Origin: Magnetospirillum sp.
Lineage (GTDB): Bacteria; Pseudomonadota; Alphaproteobacteria; Rhodospirillales; Magnetospirillaceae
DNA: 38,127 bases
Direction of reading: 5' to 3'
NCBI GenBank assembly: GCA_016212565.1
Contig: JACRFY010000295.1
Coordinates: 1-38,127 of the forward strand
This document shows positions 1-7,015 of this stretch, piece after piece. The stretch's first letter is position 1; every line of letters begins with the position of its first letter. The notes below the pieces were generated by a model. It was not told the DNA's origin. It saw only the letters and a list, made by a program, of their open reading frames with translations, and made no database searches. A program made the translations under genes and the position numbers.

Positions 1-15
1 CGTGCTTGTCACGGC

Positions 16-89
16 CATCCACGCGGTGCCATTCCCGATAACGGTGGAAATTGGGGATCGGCGTGGATGCCCGGAACAAGTCCGGGCAT
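16..89. repeat. Intergenic palindromic repeat elements at the left edge
   Basis: ATGCCCGGA (67-75) and TCCGGGCAT (81-89) form a perfect 9-bp stem with a 5-nt loop. CATCCACGC (16-24) is the exact reverse complement of GCGTGGATG (61-69). This looks like one or two copies of the short GC-rich interspersed palindromes common between genes in alphaproteobacteria. The copies may extend past the left edge. No gene is visible in 1-260. Confidence 0.55.
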
Positions 90-220
90 GACGCTAACTC
101 TTTGGAACGAATGCATTTACCTCTTAACTGAACCGTATTGGGGTTAGCCGCCCACCGGGGCTGCCGACCCGCGAGGAATGAAACGGGGCGGCGTCAGCGC
201 CCATTGAGCGCCGCCGTGCC

Positions 221-252
221 GCCCCGAAGGGGCAAACGACGCCCGTCAGGGC
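221..252 (-). terminator. Tandem hairpins downstream of the Hpt gene
   Basis: Reading leftward from the Hpt stop codon, two hairpins follow each other: GCCCTGACGGGC (252-241) and GCCCCTTCGGGGC (233-221). The second has a C(UUCG)G-type tetraloop. There is only a short T run (GTCGTTTG) between them, so intrinsic termination is plausible but not textbook. Confidence 0.4.
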
Positions 253-260
253 TGTTTCTG

Positions 261-605
261 TCAGGTCATCCCGGCGACCGCCGCCAGGGCCTCTGCCATC
301 GCCGTGTCCAGGGCGGCGAGCGGCGACGGATCGTCGAGGCTGTCGATGCATTCGAGCAGGACCGCCCAGCGGACCACGCCGCTGGCGCCGATGCTGCCGG
401 CCACACCTTTCAGGCGATGGGCGGCAGCTTGCACTTCGGCCGGGTCATTGGACCGCCAGGCCGCCGCAACGGCTTCATGTTCCAGGCGCAGATAGGTCGG
501 CGCGGCCATCAACAGCTCGGTCATCGCCGCGTCGCCGACGCAGGCGCGCACGTCGTCGAGATAGGTTCGGTCCATGATCGGCGGGGGAACGGCGCGGTCA
601 GGCAT
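261..605 (-). CDS. Single-domain histidine phosphotransfer (Hpt) protein
   Basis: This 114-aa protein is essentially one Hpt domain, the helical-bundle module that relays phosphoryl groups between receiver domains. The signature AAHRLKGVAGSIGA is at about residues 61-74, with the phospho-accepting histidine at H63. There is no kinase, receiver or membrane segment. The start is uncertain: an in-frame ATG at 575 would remove ten residues and begin right at the conserved domain. A -10-like TATATT lies at 617-612 on this strand, only about 7 nt before the first ATG, so either a leaderless message or the internal start is likely. The gene is divergent from norEF and lies about 2.4 kb from a chemosensory operon with several receiver domains, for which it could be a relay partner. 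That link is inference from proximity. Family call is confident, partner unknown. Confidence 0.8.
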   Translation of the reverse strand: MPDRAVPPPIMDRTYLDDVRACVGDAAMTELLMAAPTYLRLEHEAVAAAWRSNDPAEVQAAAHRLKGVAGSIGASGVVRWAVLLECIDSLDDPSPLAALDTAMAEALAAVAGMT

Positions 606-646
606 CGGCGGAATATAGGGGATCGCGGATCGGTGAACCAGGGCCC

Positions 647-660
647 TTGACCGGCATCAA
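647..660 (+). promoter_or_regulatory. FNR/NnrR-type box upstream of norEF
   Basis: TTGAC-CGGC-ATCAA matches the 14-bp TTGAY-N4-RTCAA consensus bound by CRP/FNR-family regulators (FNR, NnrR, DNR). Its centre is 42 nt upstream of the norE ATG at 696. A class II position (-41.5) would put the transcription start at about 695, so the norE message could be nearly leaderless. A weak -10-like CATAGC is at 681-686. The match is seen in the sequence; which regulator binds is inference. Confidence 0.6.
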
Positions 661-695
661 CGCTTCCCCCATCCGTCTGGCATAGCGTCGGGGGC

Positions 696-1283
696 ATGAA
701 TGCTTCATCCCCGATGGTCCCGGCAGCGGAGGACTCCGCCGACTGGGGCGCACTCAGCAGCCTGCCCGGCAATCCGATCATGTGGGTCCTGATCATCAGC
801 GAGTTGCTGGTGTTCGGCGCCTTCTTCCTCGGCTTCGGCGTCGCCCGCGCCCTCGATGTCCCCACCTTCCGCGCCGGTCAGGCGCTGCTGGACATCCGCC
901 TCGGCGGCCTCAACACCCTGATCCTGATCACCAGCGGCTGGCTGGCGGCCTTGGCGGTGCAGGCGCGGATCCGCGACGAGCGCCGCTTGGCCCGCCTTCT
1001 GCTGGCGGGGGCGATGGCCCTGGGGATCGCGTTCCTGATGGTCAAGGGGATCGAATACCACAGCAAGTTCGAACTCGGCTACGGGCTCGACAGCGACACT
1101 TTCTTCACCCTGTTCTTTCTGATGACCGGCTTTCATGCCATGCACGTGGTGATGGGGGTGCTGGTGCTGGCCATCGTCGCCTGGAAGGACACGGTGGTGA
1201 ACCTGGAGACCGGGACCGCCTTCTGGCACATGGTCGATCTGGTGTGGCTGATCCTGTTTCCCATCGTCTATCTGGTGCGCTGA
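696..1283 (+). CDS. norE: NorE-like protein, cytochrome c oxidase subunit III family
   Basis: This 195-aa integral membrane protein has about five hydrophobic helices and belongs to the heme-copper oxidase subunit III family. It is shorter than oxidase CoxC and fits NorE, an accessory protein of nitric oxide reductase in denitrifiers. Family signatures include the conserved N-terminal segment NPIMWVLIISELLVFGAFF, the central FHAMHVVMG motif and the C-terminal FWHMVDLVWLILFPIVYL. A GGGGG run at 690-694 is very close to the ATG at 696. The stop overlaps the norF start (TGATG), implying translational coupling. An FNR-family box lies just upstream. The catalytic subunits norC/norB are not in this window, so the pair is an orphan here. 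A generic subunit III of another oxidase is the main alternative. Confidence 0.82.
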   Translation: MNASSPMVPAAEDSADWGALSSLPGNPIMWVLIISELLVFGAFFLGFGVARALDVPTFRAGQALLDIRLGGLNTLILITSGWLAALAVQARIRDERRLARLLLAGAMALGIAFLMVKGIEYHSKFELGYGLDSDTFFTLFFLMTGFHAMHVVMGVLVLAIVAWKDTVVNLETGTAFWHMVDLVWLILFPIVYLVR

Positions 1284-1573
1284 TGATCGTCGCGGAAACC
1301 AAGGCGGCCTCGAACCGCCGCCTGACCCGGGCCTGGCTGGTTCTGGTCGGTCTGACGCTGGTGTCGCTGACCGCGGCGCTGGCGGTGGGCCGGTTCGAGA
1401 GCGGACTGGCCGCGGCGGCGGTGGCGTTATGCGCCTCCTACATCAAGGCGCGGCAGGTGCTCGATCACTTCCTCGACCTGCGCCGCGCCGGCAGTGGATG
1501 GCGGGCGATGTTCTCGGGCCTGTTGGTGGTGATTCTCGGTGGGCTGATGGCTGCCTACGTGGCAGCCGGCTGA
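1283..1573 (+). CDS. norF: NorF-like protein, cytochrome c oxidase subunit IV family
   Basis: The 96-aa product has three hydrophobic helices (about residues 15-33, 36-52 and 75-94) and resembles the prokaryotic cytochrome c oxidase subunit IV family that includes NorF. The segment SYIKARQVLDHFLDLR between helices is typical of the family. The start ATG at 1283 shares its A with the norE TGA stop, so the two are translationally coupled. NorE and NorF are known to support nitric oxide reductase maturation or activity and are not catalytic. No other denitrification gene is visible, so the function is assigned from family and pairing. Confidence 0.78.
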   Translation: MIVAETKAASNRRLTRAWLVLVGLTLVSLTAALAVGRFESGLAAAAVALCASYIKARQVLDHFLDLRRAGSGWRAMFSGLLVVILGGLMAAYVAAG

Positions 1574-1813
1574 CGATCCGCACAAAGTCTGCGACGGAAC
1601 CGAGATTCGGCGAGTGTAGCCGGGTCTTCGGTTGCTTGTCGGGCTGTCCTATGCTTAACCTGTTACCGGAGCCATTCTCCGTTGCAGCTCTGACCCGCAG
1701 CGGAGGATTGCCAGGGGGCCACTCCAATTCGCCCGGTCTTTACGAGGGGGTTGGTTTTCAAGGGTGGTCCTATCGTGCCCTGGGGGATGAGCAGGTCAGG
1801 CGTCGGACGCGTC

Positions 1814-2905
1814 ATGAAGCCATATATCGTTGCCGTTTTCAATCAAAAGGGGGGGATCTCCAAGACCACCACCAGCACGAACCTTGCGGTTTGCCTCGCG
1901 GCCTACGGCAAGACGGTGGTGGTGATCGATCTCGATTCCCAAGGCGATTCGACCAAGAGCATGGGGATCGACCCCAATGTGAAGCGCGGCATCTACGACC
2001 TGTTCGTCGGCAATGCCGAGGTGAACGATATCATCATCCCCACCCCGTTCGAGAACGTCCGCATTCTGCCCTCGACCTACAGTCTGGCGGGGATCGAGAT
2101 CCGGCTTTCGGAACTGAAGGACTCGCAGCGAACCCTGGTCCATATCCTCAGCCGGCTTGAGCTCGATGCCGATTACGTGATCGTCGATTGCCCGCCGGCC
2201 CTGGGAATCCTGCCGATCAACGCCTTGGCGGCGGCGCAGGCGGTGATCATTCCCGTCACCGCTACCCCCTATGCCAATGACGGGCTGATGCGCACCCTGC
2301 CGTCGATCAAGTATGTCCAGGAGGGCTTGAACAAGAGTCTGCTGCTGCAAGGCGTGCTGTTCACCATCAACGACAACAACAAGACGACGCGCAAGATCAA
2401 CGATCTGATCCGCCACCGGCTGGGCGGGACCGTCTACCGTACCGAGATTCCGCGCGACAACATGGTGATCGAGGCGGCGACGGCGCGGTTGCCGGTGTGC
2501 ATCTACGATCCCCATAGTCCGGCGGCGCTGGCCCATCTCGATTTCACCGGCGAAATGCTCGATCGCCACATCAAGATCGCCGCCAAGGCCAGCATCACCC
2601 TGCCGCCGGTGTGTCCCCGCGAGCAGGCGCTGGCCAATCTGGAGCGGTGGAGCGAGCGGCACATGGTCAACGTAGACCGTCCGACCGGCGACCGCCTGCG
2701 GCAAAAAAAGGCCCAGCTCGACCGCTTGCTCTACGGCGACCGCACGCCGTTCGAGCGCTTCCATCTCGACGTCATTCATTTCTTCATCGACAACCGCCTG
2801 TACCTGGTGGCGTTCATCGCCGCGGTATTCCTGCTGGTCGGCATTCTGTTGGGGATGGGCGTCGGCGGGGTCAAGATGCTGCTGCAGGCCACCGGGCTGA
2901 TGTAG
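1814..2905 (+). CDS. ParA/MinD-family ATPase with C-terminal transmembrane tail
   Basis: The 363-aa protein has an N-terminal P-loop ATPase of the ParA/MinD/Soj class (about residues 1-260). The deviant Walker A is NQKGGISKTTTSTN, with signature lysine K12 and P-loop K17; the usual glycine before K17 is serine. A Walker A'-like IDLDSQGDSTKSMG follows at 38-51, and Walker B is VIVDCPPALG. After the ATPase comes a charged linker and then a strongly hydrophobic segment near the C-terminus (LYLVAFIAAVFLLVGILLGM), so it is predicted to be tail-anchored in the inner membrane, unlike typical soluble ParA. I chose ATG 1814 because the ATPase fold starts there; a TTG at 1751 after GAGGGGG is an in-frame alternative. 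No parB neighbour is present. It precedes a chemosensory operon, so a role in array positioning (as ParC or PpfA do) is possible but inferred. Confidence 0.78.
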   Translation: MKPYIVAVFNQKGGISKTTTSTNLAVCLAAYGKTVVVIDLDSQGDSTKSMGIDPNVKRGIYDLFVGNAEVNDIIIPTPFENVRILPSTYSLAGIEIRLSELKDSQRTLVHILSRLELDADYVIVDCPPALGILPINALAAAQAVIIPVTATPYANDGLMRTLPSIKYVQEGLNKSLLLQGVLFTINDNNKTTRKINDLIRHRLGGTVYRTEIPRDNMVIEAATARLPVCIYDPHSPAALAHLDFTGEMLDRHIKIAAKASITLPPVCPREQALANLERWSERHMVNVDRPTGDRLRQKKAQLDRLLYGDRTPFERFHLDVIHFFIDNRLYLVAFIAAVFLLVGILLGMGVGGVKMLLQATGLM

Positions 2906-2908
2906 TCC

Positions 2909-2921
2909 GCGCGCTTCGCGC
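2909..2921 (+). terminator. Short GC hairpin after the ParA-like gene
   Basis: GCGCG-CTT-CGCGC forms a 5-bp stem 3 nt after the stop codon. It has no T tract, so it is at best a weak or factor-assisted terminator. Confidence 0.25.
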
Positions 2922-2927
2922 TGATCG

Positions 2928-2957
2928 TTGCCCCCTTGCCACCTGTTTGGATATAAC
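2928..2957 (+). promoter_or_regulatory. Predicted sigma70-type promoter of the chemosensory operon
   Basis: TTGCCC at 2928-2933 and TATAAC at 2952-2957 are separated by 18 nt, a reasonable housekeeping promoter with a predicted start near 2964. It lies in the gap between the ParA-like gene and the first cheW, so the chemosensory genes can probably be transcribed separately from the ATPase gene. Confidence 0.5.
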
Positions 2958-2983
2958 GGCGGTTCAACTCATTGGGGGCGGCG

Positions 2984-3481
2984 GTGCCGAACGTCACAGC
3001 ATCCGATCTCGAAGGGCTGATCGTGTTCCGCCTCGGCGGCGACCTTCTCGCCTTGCCGGTCGAGGTGGTGGCCGAGGTGGTGCCCTATGCCTGGCTGGCG
3101 CGGCCACCGCAGATGCCGGCGGCGGTCGAGGGCGTCCTCGATCTCGGCGGCCGGGCGATCACCGTGTTGCGCCTCGACCGCTTGTTGGGGCGCGAGGGCG
3201 GCGAGCCGGGACTCGAAGCGTCCATTCTCATCATGCGCGGGGCCGGCTTCGGTCTGCTGGTCGATCATGTCGAGCGGGTGCGTTCGGTGTCCGGGGCGGT
3301 CGTGTTGCCGGTCGCCCCCGAGCGTTCCTTCAACGGCTGCCTGGCCGGCGAGGTGATGATCGACGGCGGTGCCGTCCATCTGTTGCATTGGCCGCGGTTG
3401 CTGCTCGAGGAGGAACGGCGTCGCCTTGCCGATTTCCAGGCCCAGGCCGATGCCCGGCTGGCTGCACCGGGAACGCCGTGA
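2984..3481 (+). CDS. cheW: CheW-like coupling protein (first copy)
   Basis: The 165-aa product is a single CheW domain (about residues 10-145), the SH3-like scaffold that links chemoreceptors to the CheA kinase. Typical features are LIVFRLGGDLLALPVEVVAEV at the start of the domain and EGVLDLGGRAITVLRLDRLLG in the middle. I chose GTG 2984 because GGGGGC sits about 5 nt upstream; a TTG at 2972 is in frame. It is the first gene of a tightly packed operon, and its stop overlaps the cheR start by 4 nt (GTGA). Its place before a CheR-TPR matches WspB in Wsp systems or CheW3a in the R. centenum che3 cluster. The receptor-facing residues are diverged from flagellar CheW. Confidence 0.86.
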   Translation: MPNVTASDLEGLIVFRLGGDLLALPVEVVAEVVPYAWLARPPQMPAAVEGVLDLGGRAITVLRLDRLLGREGGEPGLEASILIMRGAGFGLLVDHVERVRSVSGAVVLPVAPERSFNGCLAGEVMIDGGAVHLLHWPRLLLEEERRRLADFQAQADARLAAPGTP

Positions 3482-4866
3482 CGACGGTGCCCGCTTCGGC
3501 CGCGGACGTGGTGGCCGATCCCTTCTTCCGCCGGCTCAAGGCGTTGGTGATCGAGACCACCGGCATGGAATTCTATGCCGACAAGGACGACGACCTCGCC
3601 CGCATCGTGCAGTCGCGGATGGCCGAAACCGGCGCGTCCGACTGTGCCGTCTATCTGGAGCGGTTGTTCGACGAGGCCGGCGAGGAAATGGATGCCCTGG
3701 TCGCCGAACTGACCATCGGCGAGACCTATTTCTTCCGCCACAAGGAGCAGTTCGATGCCCTGCGCGAGCAGGTGCTGCCGGCGGTGATCGAGCGCAATCT
3801 GTCGACCCGGCGGCTGCGCATCTGGAGCGCCGGTTGCGCCACCGGCCCCGAGCCCTATTCCCTGGCCATCCTGTTGAAGCGGGAATTCGGCGAGCAGTTG
3901 CTGGGGTGGAACGTCTCGATCATCGCCACCGACATCAACCAGAAGTTCCTCGCCCGCGCCCGCGAGGGGCGATACGACGAATGGGCGTTCCGCTCGGTTC
4001 CCGAGGTCATCCGCCGCGAGTGCTTCACCGTGTCCGGCCGTCAGTGGGTGATCCGGCCGGAATATCGCAGCTGGGTCAACTTCCAGTACCACAACCTGAT
4101 CAAGAGCCGCTTCCCGTCGATCCTCGACAACATCGCCAGCTTCGACATCATCATCTGCCGCAACGTCATCATCTATTTCAGCCGTGCGACCATCGAGGGG
4201 CTGATCCCGTGCTTCCACGAGGCGCTGGTCGACGGCGGCTGGCTGGTGATGGGGCATGCCGAGCCGAACAGCGAACTGTTCAAGGCCTTCCAGACGGTCA
4301 GTTGTACCGGCACGGTGCTGTATCGGCGGATGGATGCGCCGCCGCCTCCGGTGCCGCAGCCGGCGAGCGTACCGGTGCTGCCGCCGCCGCCGAAGCCGGC
4401 GGTCTTGGCACCGCCCCGTCCGCGACCGCTTCCGACGCCGGCGCGCCCTGCGGCGGCGGAGCCATCGGGCGACGTGCTGGCCGAGGCCCGCGTGCTGGCC
4501 GATCGCGGCGATTGGGAGGCCGCGGCCAAAGCCTGCGACGCCTTGCTCGCCGGCCACAATCTCGACTCGCGGGTGCACTTTTTCCGCGGTCTGGTGCTCG
4601 AACAGTTGGGCGACCAGGGCGAGGCCGAGGCATCGCTGCGCCGCGCCATTTATCTCGACCGCCACAACGTTCTTCCCCATTATCATCTGGGGTTGTTCCT
4701 GTGGCGGCGCGACGACGCGGTGGGCGCCGGGCGGTCGTTTCGCAATGTGCAGACACTGCTGGAGCGCCTGCCGGATGCGCATTCCTTCGCCGACGGTGAC
4801 GGCATCACCGTGGCGCAATTGCGGGAAGCGGCGGACATGCATCTCAAACTGATCGGCACGCCATGA
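3478..4866 (+). CDS. cheR: CheR methyltransferase with C-terminal TPR region
   Basis: The 462-aa protein transfers methyl groups from S-adenosylmethionine to glutamates of the chemoreceptor. It has an N-terminal CheR helical domain (about 10-70), then the SAM-binding domain with RIWSAGCATGPEPYSLAIL, SIIATDIN and FDIIICRNVIIYF. A Pro/Ala-rich linker follows (about 285-335), then a TPR-like C-terminus (about 340-460) with LDSRVHFFRGLVLEQLGD and YLDRHNVLPHYHLGLFLWRR. TPR-tailed CheR proteins are characteristic of WspC and related non-flagellar systems. The start GTG overlaps the preceding cheW stop and the stop overlaps the next cheW ATG (ATGA), so expression is coupled on both sides. Confidence 0.92.
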   Translation: MTTVPASAADVVADPFFRRLKALVIETTGMEFYADKDDDLARIVQSRMAETGASDCAVYLERLFDEAGEEMDALVAELTIGETYFFRHKEQFDALREQVLPAVIERNLSTRRLRIWSAGCATGPEPYSLAILLKREFGEQLLGWNVSIIATDINQKFLARAREGRYDEWAFRSVPEVIRRECFTVSGRQWVIRPEYRSWVNFQYHNLIKSRFPSILDNIASFDIIICRNVIIYFSRATIEGLIPCFHEALVDGGWLVMGHAEPNSELFKAFQTVSCTGTVLYRRMDAPPPPVPQPASVPVLPPPPKPAVLAPPRPRPLPTPARPAAAEPSGDVLAEARVLADRGDWEAAAKACDALLAGHNLDSRVHFFRGLVLEQLGDQGEAEASLRRAIYLDRHNVLPHYHLGLFLWRRDDAVGAGRSFRNVQTLLERLPDAHSFADGDGITVAQLREAADMHLKLIGTP

Positions 4867-5381
4867 CCGCTGCTGCCATGGAATCGGTGTTGAAAATGCG
4901 CGCCGAGCGCCTGGCCAAGCCCCGCGGCGACGCTGCGGTGCGGCCGCAGGGCATGGCGGTGCTGTGCTTCACGGTGGCGGCCGAGACCTATGCGCTGCCG
5001 CTGTCCGCATTGGCCGAGGTGCTGCCGCTGTCCAAGTGGACGCCGGTTCCGGGGATGGCACAGCAATTGTTGGGAGTGACCAATCGGCGCGGCGAGATCC
5101 AGCCGGTGCTCGACCTCCACGTCATGCTGGGCCTGCCGCCGCCCGATGCCGAGGCACCGGCCTATGTCGTGTTTCTGCGCGCCGCCGAGGTGGCGGTACG
5201 GGTCGAGGCGCTGGAGAACATCGCCTTTATCGATCCCCAGGCCTTGACCCTGCCGCACCTGTCGGCCAACGGCCTGCCGCAGCGCTTCCTCTCCGGGATC
5301 ACGCCCGATACCGTGATCCTGCTCGATCCCCAGCAAATTCTCGCGCTCGATGTCCTCACGGACCGGCGCGGCCGCCAGTGA
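4863..5381 (+). CDS. cheW: CheW-like coupling protein (second copy)
   Basis: The 172-aa product has a short N-terminal extension (about 30 residues) and then a CheW domain: VLCFTVAAETYALPLSALAEVLPL, VPGMAQQLLGVTNRRGEIQPVLDL and a C-terminal DTVILLDPQQILAL. Two different CheW proteins flanking CheR is the arrangement of WspB-WspC-WspD and of che3-type clusters. The ATG overlaps the cheR stop by 4 nt. The two CheW copies are only distantly alike, so they probably have separate jobs in the array. That is inferred from the family. Confidence 0.86.
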   Translation: MTAAAMESVLKMRAERLAKPRGDAAVRPQGMAVLCFTVAAETYALPLSALAEVLPLSKWTPVPGMAQQLLGVTNRRGEIQPVLDLHVMLGLPPPDAEAPAYVVFLRAAEVAVRVEALENIAFIDPQALTLPHLSANGLPQRFLSGITPDTVILLDPQQILALDVLTDRRGRQ

Positions 5382-5395
5382 AGGAGACCTTGCCG

Positions 5396-7015
5396 ATGTC
5401 CGCCGCCGTCCTCTCGCCGTGGAAGAGGCTCAATCTCAATCGGAAATTCACCGTCGTCGCCGCCGCCTTCACCGTGGTGCTGATGGGGCTGATCGGCTTC
5501 AACATCATCGCCATCGAGGCGCAGAAGGCCAACACCGTCACTGTCGACCTGGCCGGGCGCCAGCGCATGCTGTCGCAGAAATACGTCAAGGAGGTGATCC
5601 TTGCCGGCATGGGCCTGGAGGCCGATTCGGCGGCGACGCTGAAGGTGATGCGCGAGACCTTGTCCGCCCTCCTCGAGGGGGGAATGGCGGTGATCAATCT
5701 CGATTCGGGCGAGCGCGTCGCCGTGCCCATGGCGTCCAATGCGGAAGTGCGGGTCAAGCTGGCCGAGCAGGGGACGCTGATCCGTGAGATGGAGGCCGAG
5801 GGCGGGCGCTATCTGGCCCTGCCGGCGGCCGATCCGCGGCGGGTGGCGAAGCTCAAGGAACTCACCGCGGCCCAGGCTCTGGTGGTGAATGCCGCCGACC
5901 AGGGCATCCGTCTGGTCAACCGCGATGCGCAGGACCGCATCGGCTTTGCGGTGATGCTTCAGGTGATCGTCGGCATCGGCTCGGCGCTGATCGGCATGGG
6001 CATCAGCTGGGTAATCGGGCGTCAGATCGCTGATCCGCTCGCCGCCTGCGCCGTCGCCGCCGGCGAGATCGCCAAGGGCAATCTGCGTATCGAGCCGCTG
6101 CGCATCAGTTCCGGCGACGAGATCGGCACCCTTCAGGCGTCGTTCAACCAGATGCTGGCGTCGCTGCGCGAGATCGCGCTGCACACCCGCGAAGTGTGCG
6201 AAAACCTGACCATGGCGTCGATCCAGATCATGGCCTCGACCAAGGAGCAGGCGGCGGGGACCAAGCAGCAGGCGGCGGCGGTGCAGGAAATCACCACCAC
6301 CGTCGAGGAAATCTCGCAATCGGGCAAGCAGGTCGCCGACCGCGCCCGTCAGGTGGCCGGCACCGCCGAGGCGGTGGCCAATTCCGGTGCCGCAGGCCTT
6401 CAGGCGGTGCGCGACGCTTCCCAGGGCATGGAAGCGATTCGCGAGCAGGCGGAAACGGTGGCCGAGAATATCGTCACCCTCTCGGAACGCACCCAGGCGG
6501 TGGGCGAGATCATCGCCACCGTCAACGACATCGCCGAGCAGTCGAATCTGGTGGCGCTCAACGCCGCCATCGAAGCCGCCGATGCCCGCGAGCAGGGGCG
6601 GCGCTTTTCGGTGGTGGCCAACGAGATCAAGAACCTCGCCGATCAGGCCAAGGAAGCGACCGCCCAGGTGCGCAGCATCCTCGAACAGACGCAGAAGGGC
6701 ATCAACACCTCGGTGATGCTGACCGAGGAAGCGCTGAAGCGGGTGGAGAGCGGGCGCGAAAAGACCTCGGTGTCCGAGCAGGTGATCCGCCAGATGGCCG
6801 GCAACATCCAGGAGAGCGTCCACGCCTTCCAGCAGATCGTCGGCGCCACCAACCAGCAGCAGATCGGCCTCGAGCAGGTCACCCAGGCGCTGCATGAAAT
6901 CCGCCAGGCCAGCCAGCAGACCGCCTCGACCACCGCTCAGTTGGAGAAGGCGTCCGTCGAACTGACCCAGCTCGGCCAGCAGTTGGCGAAGACCTTGGAG
7001 AAATACCGGCTTTGA
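5396..7015 (+). CDS. Methyl-accepting chemotaxis protein with PilJ-type sensor region
   Basis: The 539-aa receptor has a first membrane helix (about 15-40), a periplasmic segment, a second helix (about 182-207), HAMP, and a cytoplasmic coiled coil. The start of the periplasmic domain carries LAGRQRMLSQKYVKEVILAG, characteristic of the PilJ/NarX-type N-terminal sensor family. The signalling hairpin is IAEQSNLVALNAAIEAADAR followed by EQGRRFSVVANEIKNLADQA, which departs from the common AARAGEQGRGFAVVADEV. There is no C-terminal CheR-docking pentapeptide. A clear RBS (AAGGAGA, 5381-5387) sits before ATG 5396, and the stop overlaps the cheA start (TTGA). It should be the dedicated receptor of this operon (WspA or Mcp3 position). 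The ligand is unknown. Confidence 0.9.
   Translation: MSAAVLSPWKRLNLNRKFTVVAAAFTVVLMGLIGFNIIAIEAQKANTVTVDLAGRQRMLSQKYVKEVILAGMGLEADSAATLKVMRETLSALLEGGMAVINLDSGERVAVPMASNAEVRVKLAEQGTLIREMEAEGGRYLALPAADPRRVAKLKELTAAQALVVNAADQGIRLVNRDAQDRIGFAVMLQVIVGIGSALIGMGISWVIGRQIADPLAACAVAAGEIAKGNLRIEPLRISSGDEIGTLQASFNQMLASLREIALHTREVCENLTMASIQIMASTKEQAAGTKQQAAAVQEITTTVEEISQSGKQVADRARQVAGTAEAVANSGAAGLQAVRDASQGMEAIREQAETVAENIVTLSERTQAVGEIIATVNDIAEQSNLVALNAAIEAADAREQGRRFSVVANEIKNLADQAKEATAQVRSILEQTQKGINTSVMLTEEALKRVESGREKTSVSEQVIRQMAGNIQESVHAFQQIVGATNQQQIGLEQVTQALHEIRQASQQTASTTAQLEKASVELTQLGQQLAKTLEKYRL

Noticed and set aside
1751-1813. TTG 1751 as the start of the ParA-like gene
   Set aside because: The RBS-like GAGGGGG is good, but the added 21 residues are not part of the ATPase fold. 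ATG 1814 begins exactly at the conserved first strand. It is kept as an alternative only.
1574-1813. A sigma70 promoter for the ParA-like gene (TTCGGT-N17-TATGCT)
   Set aside because: The -35 match is poor and the hexamers are common by chance, so it is not listed as a feature.
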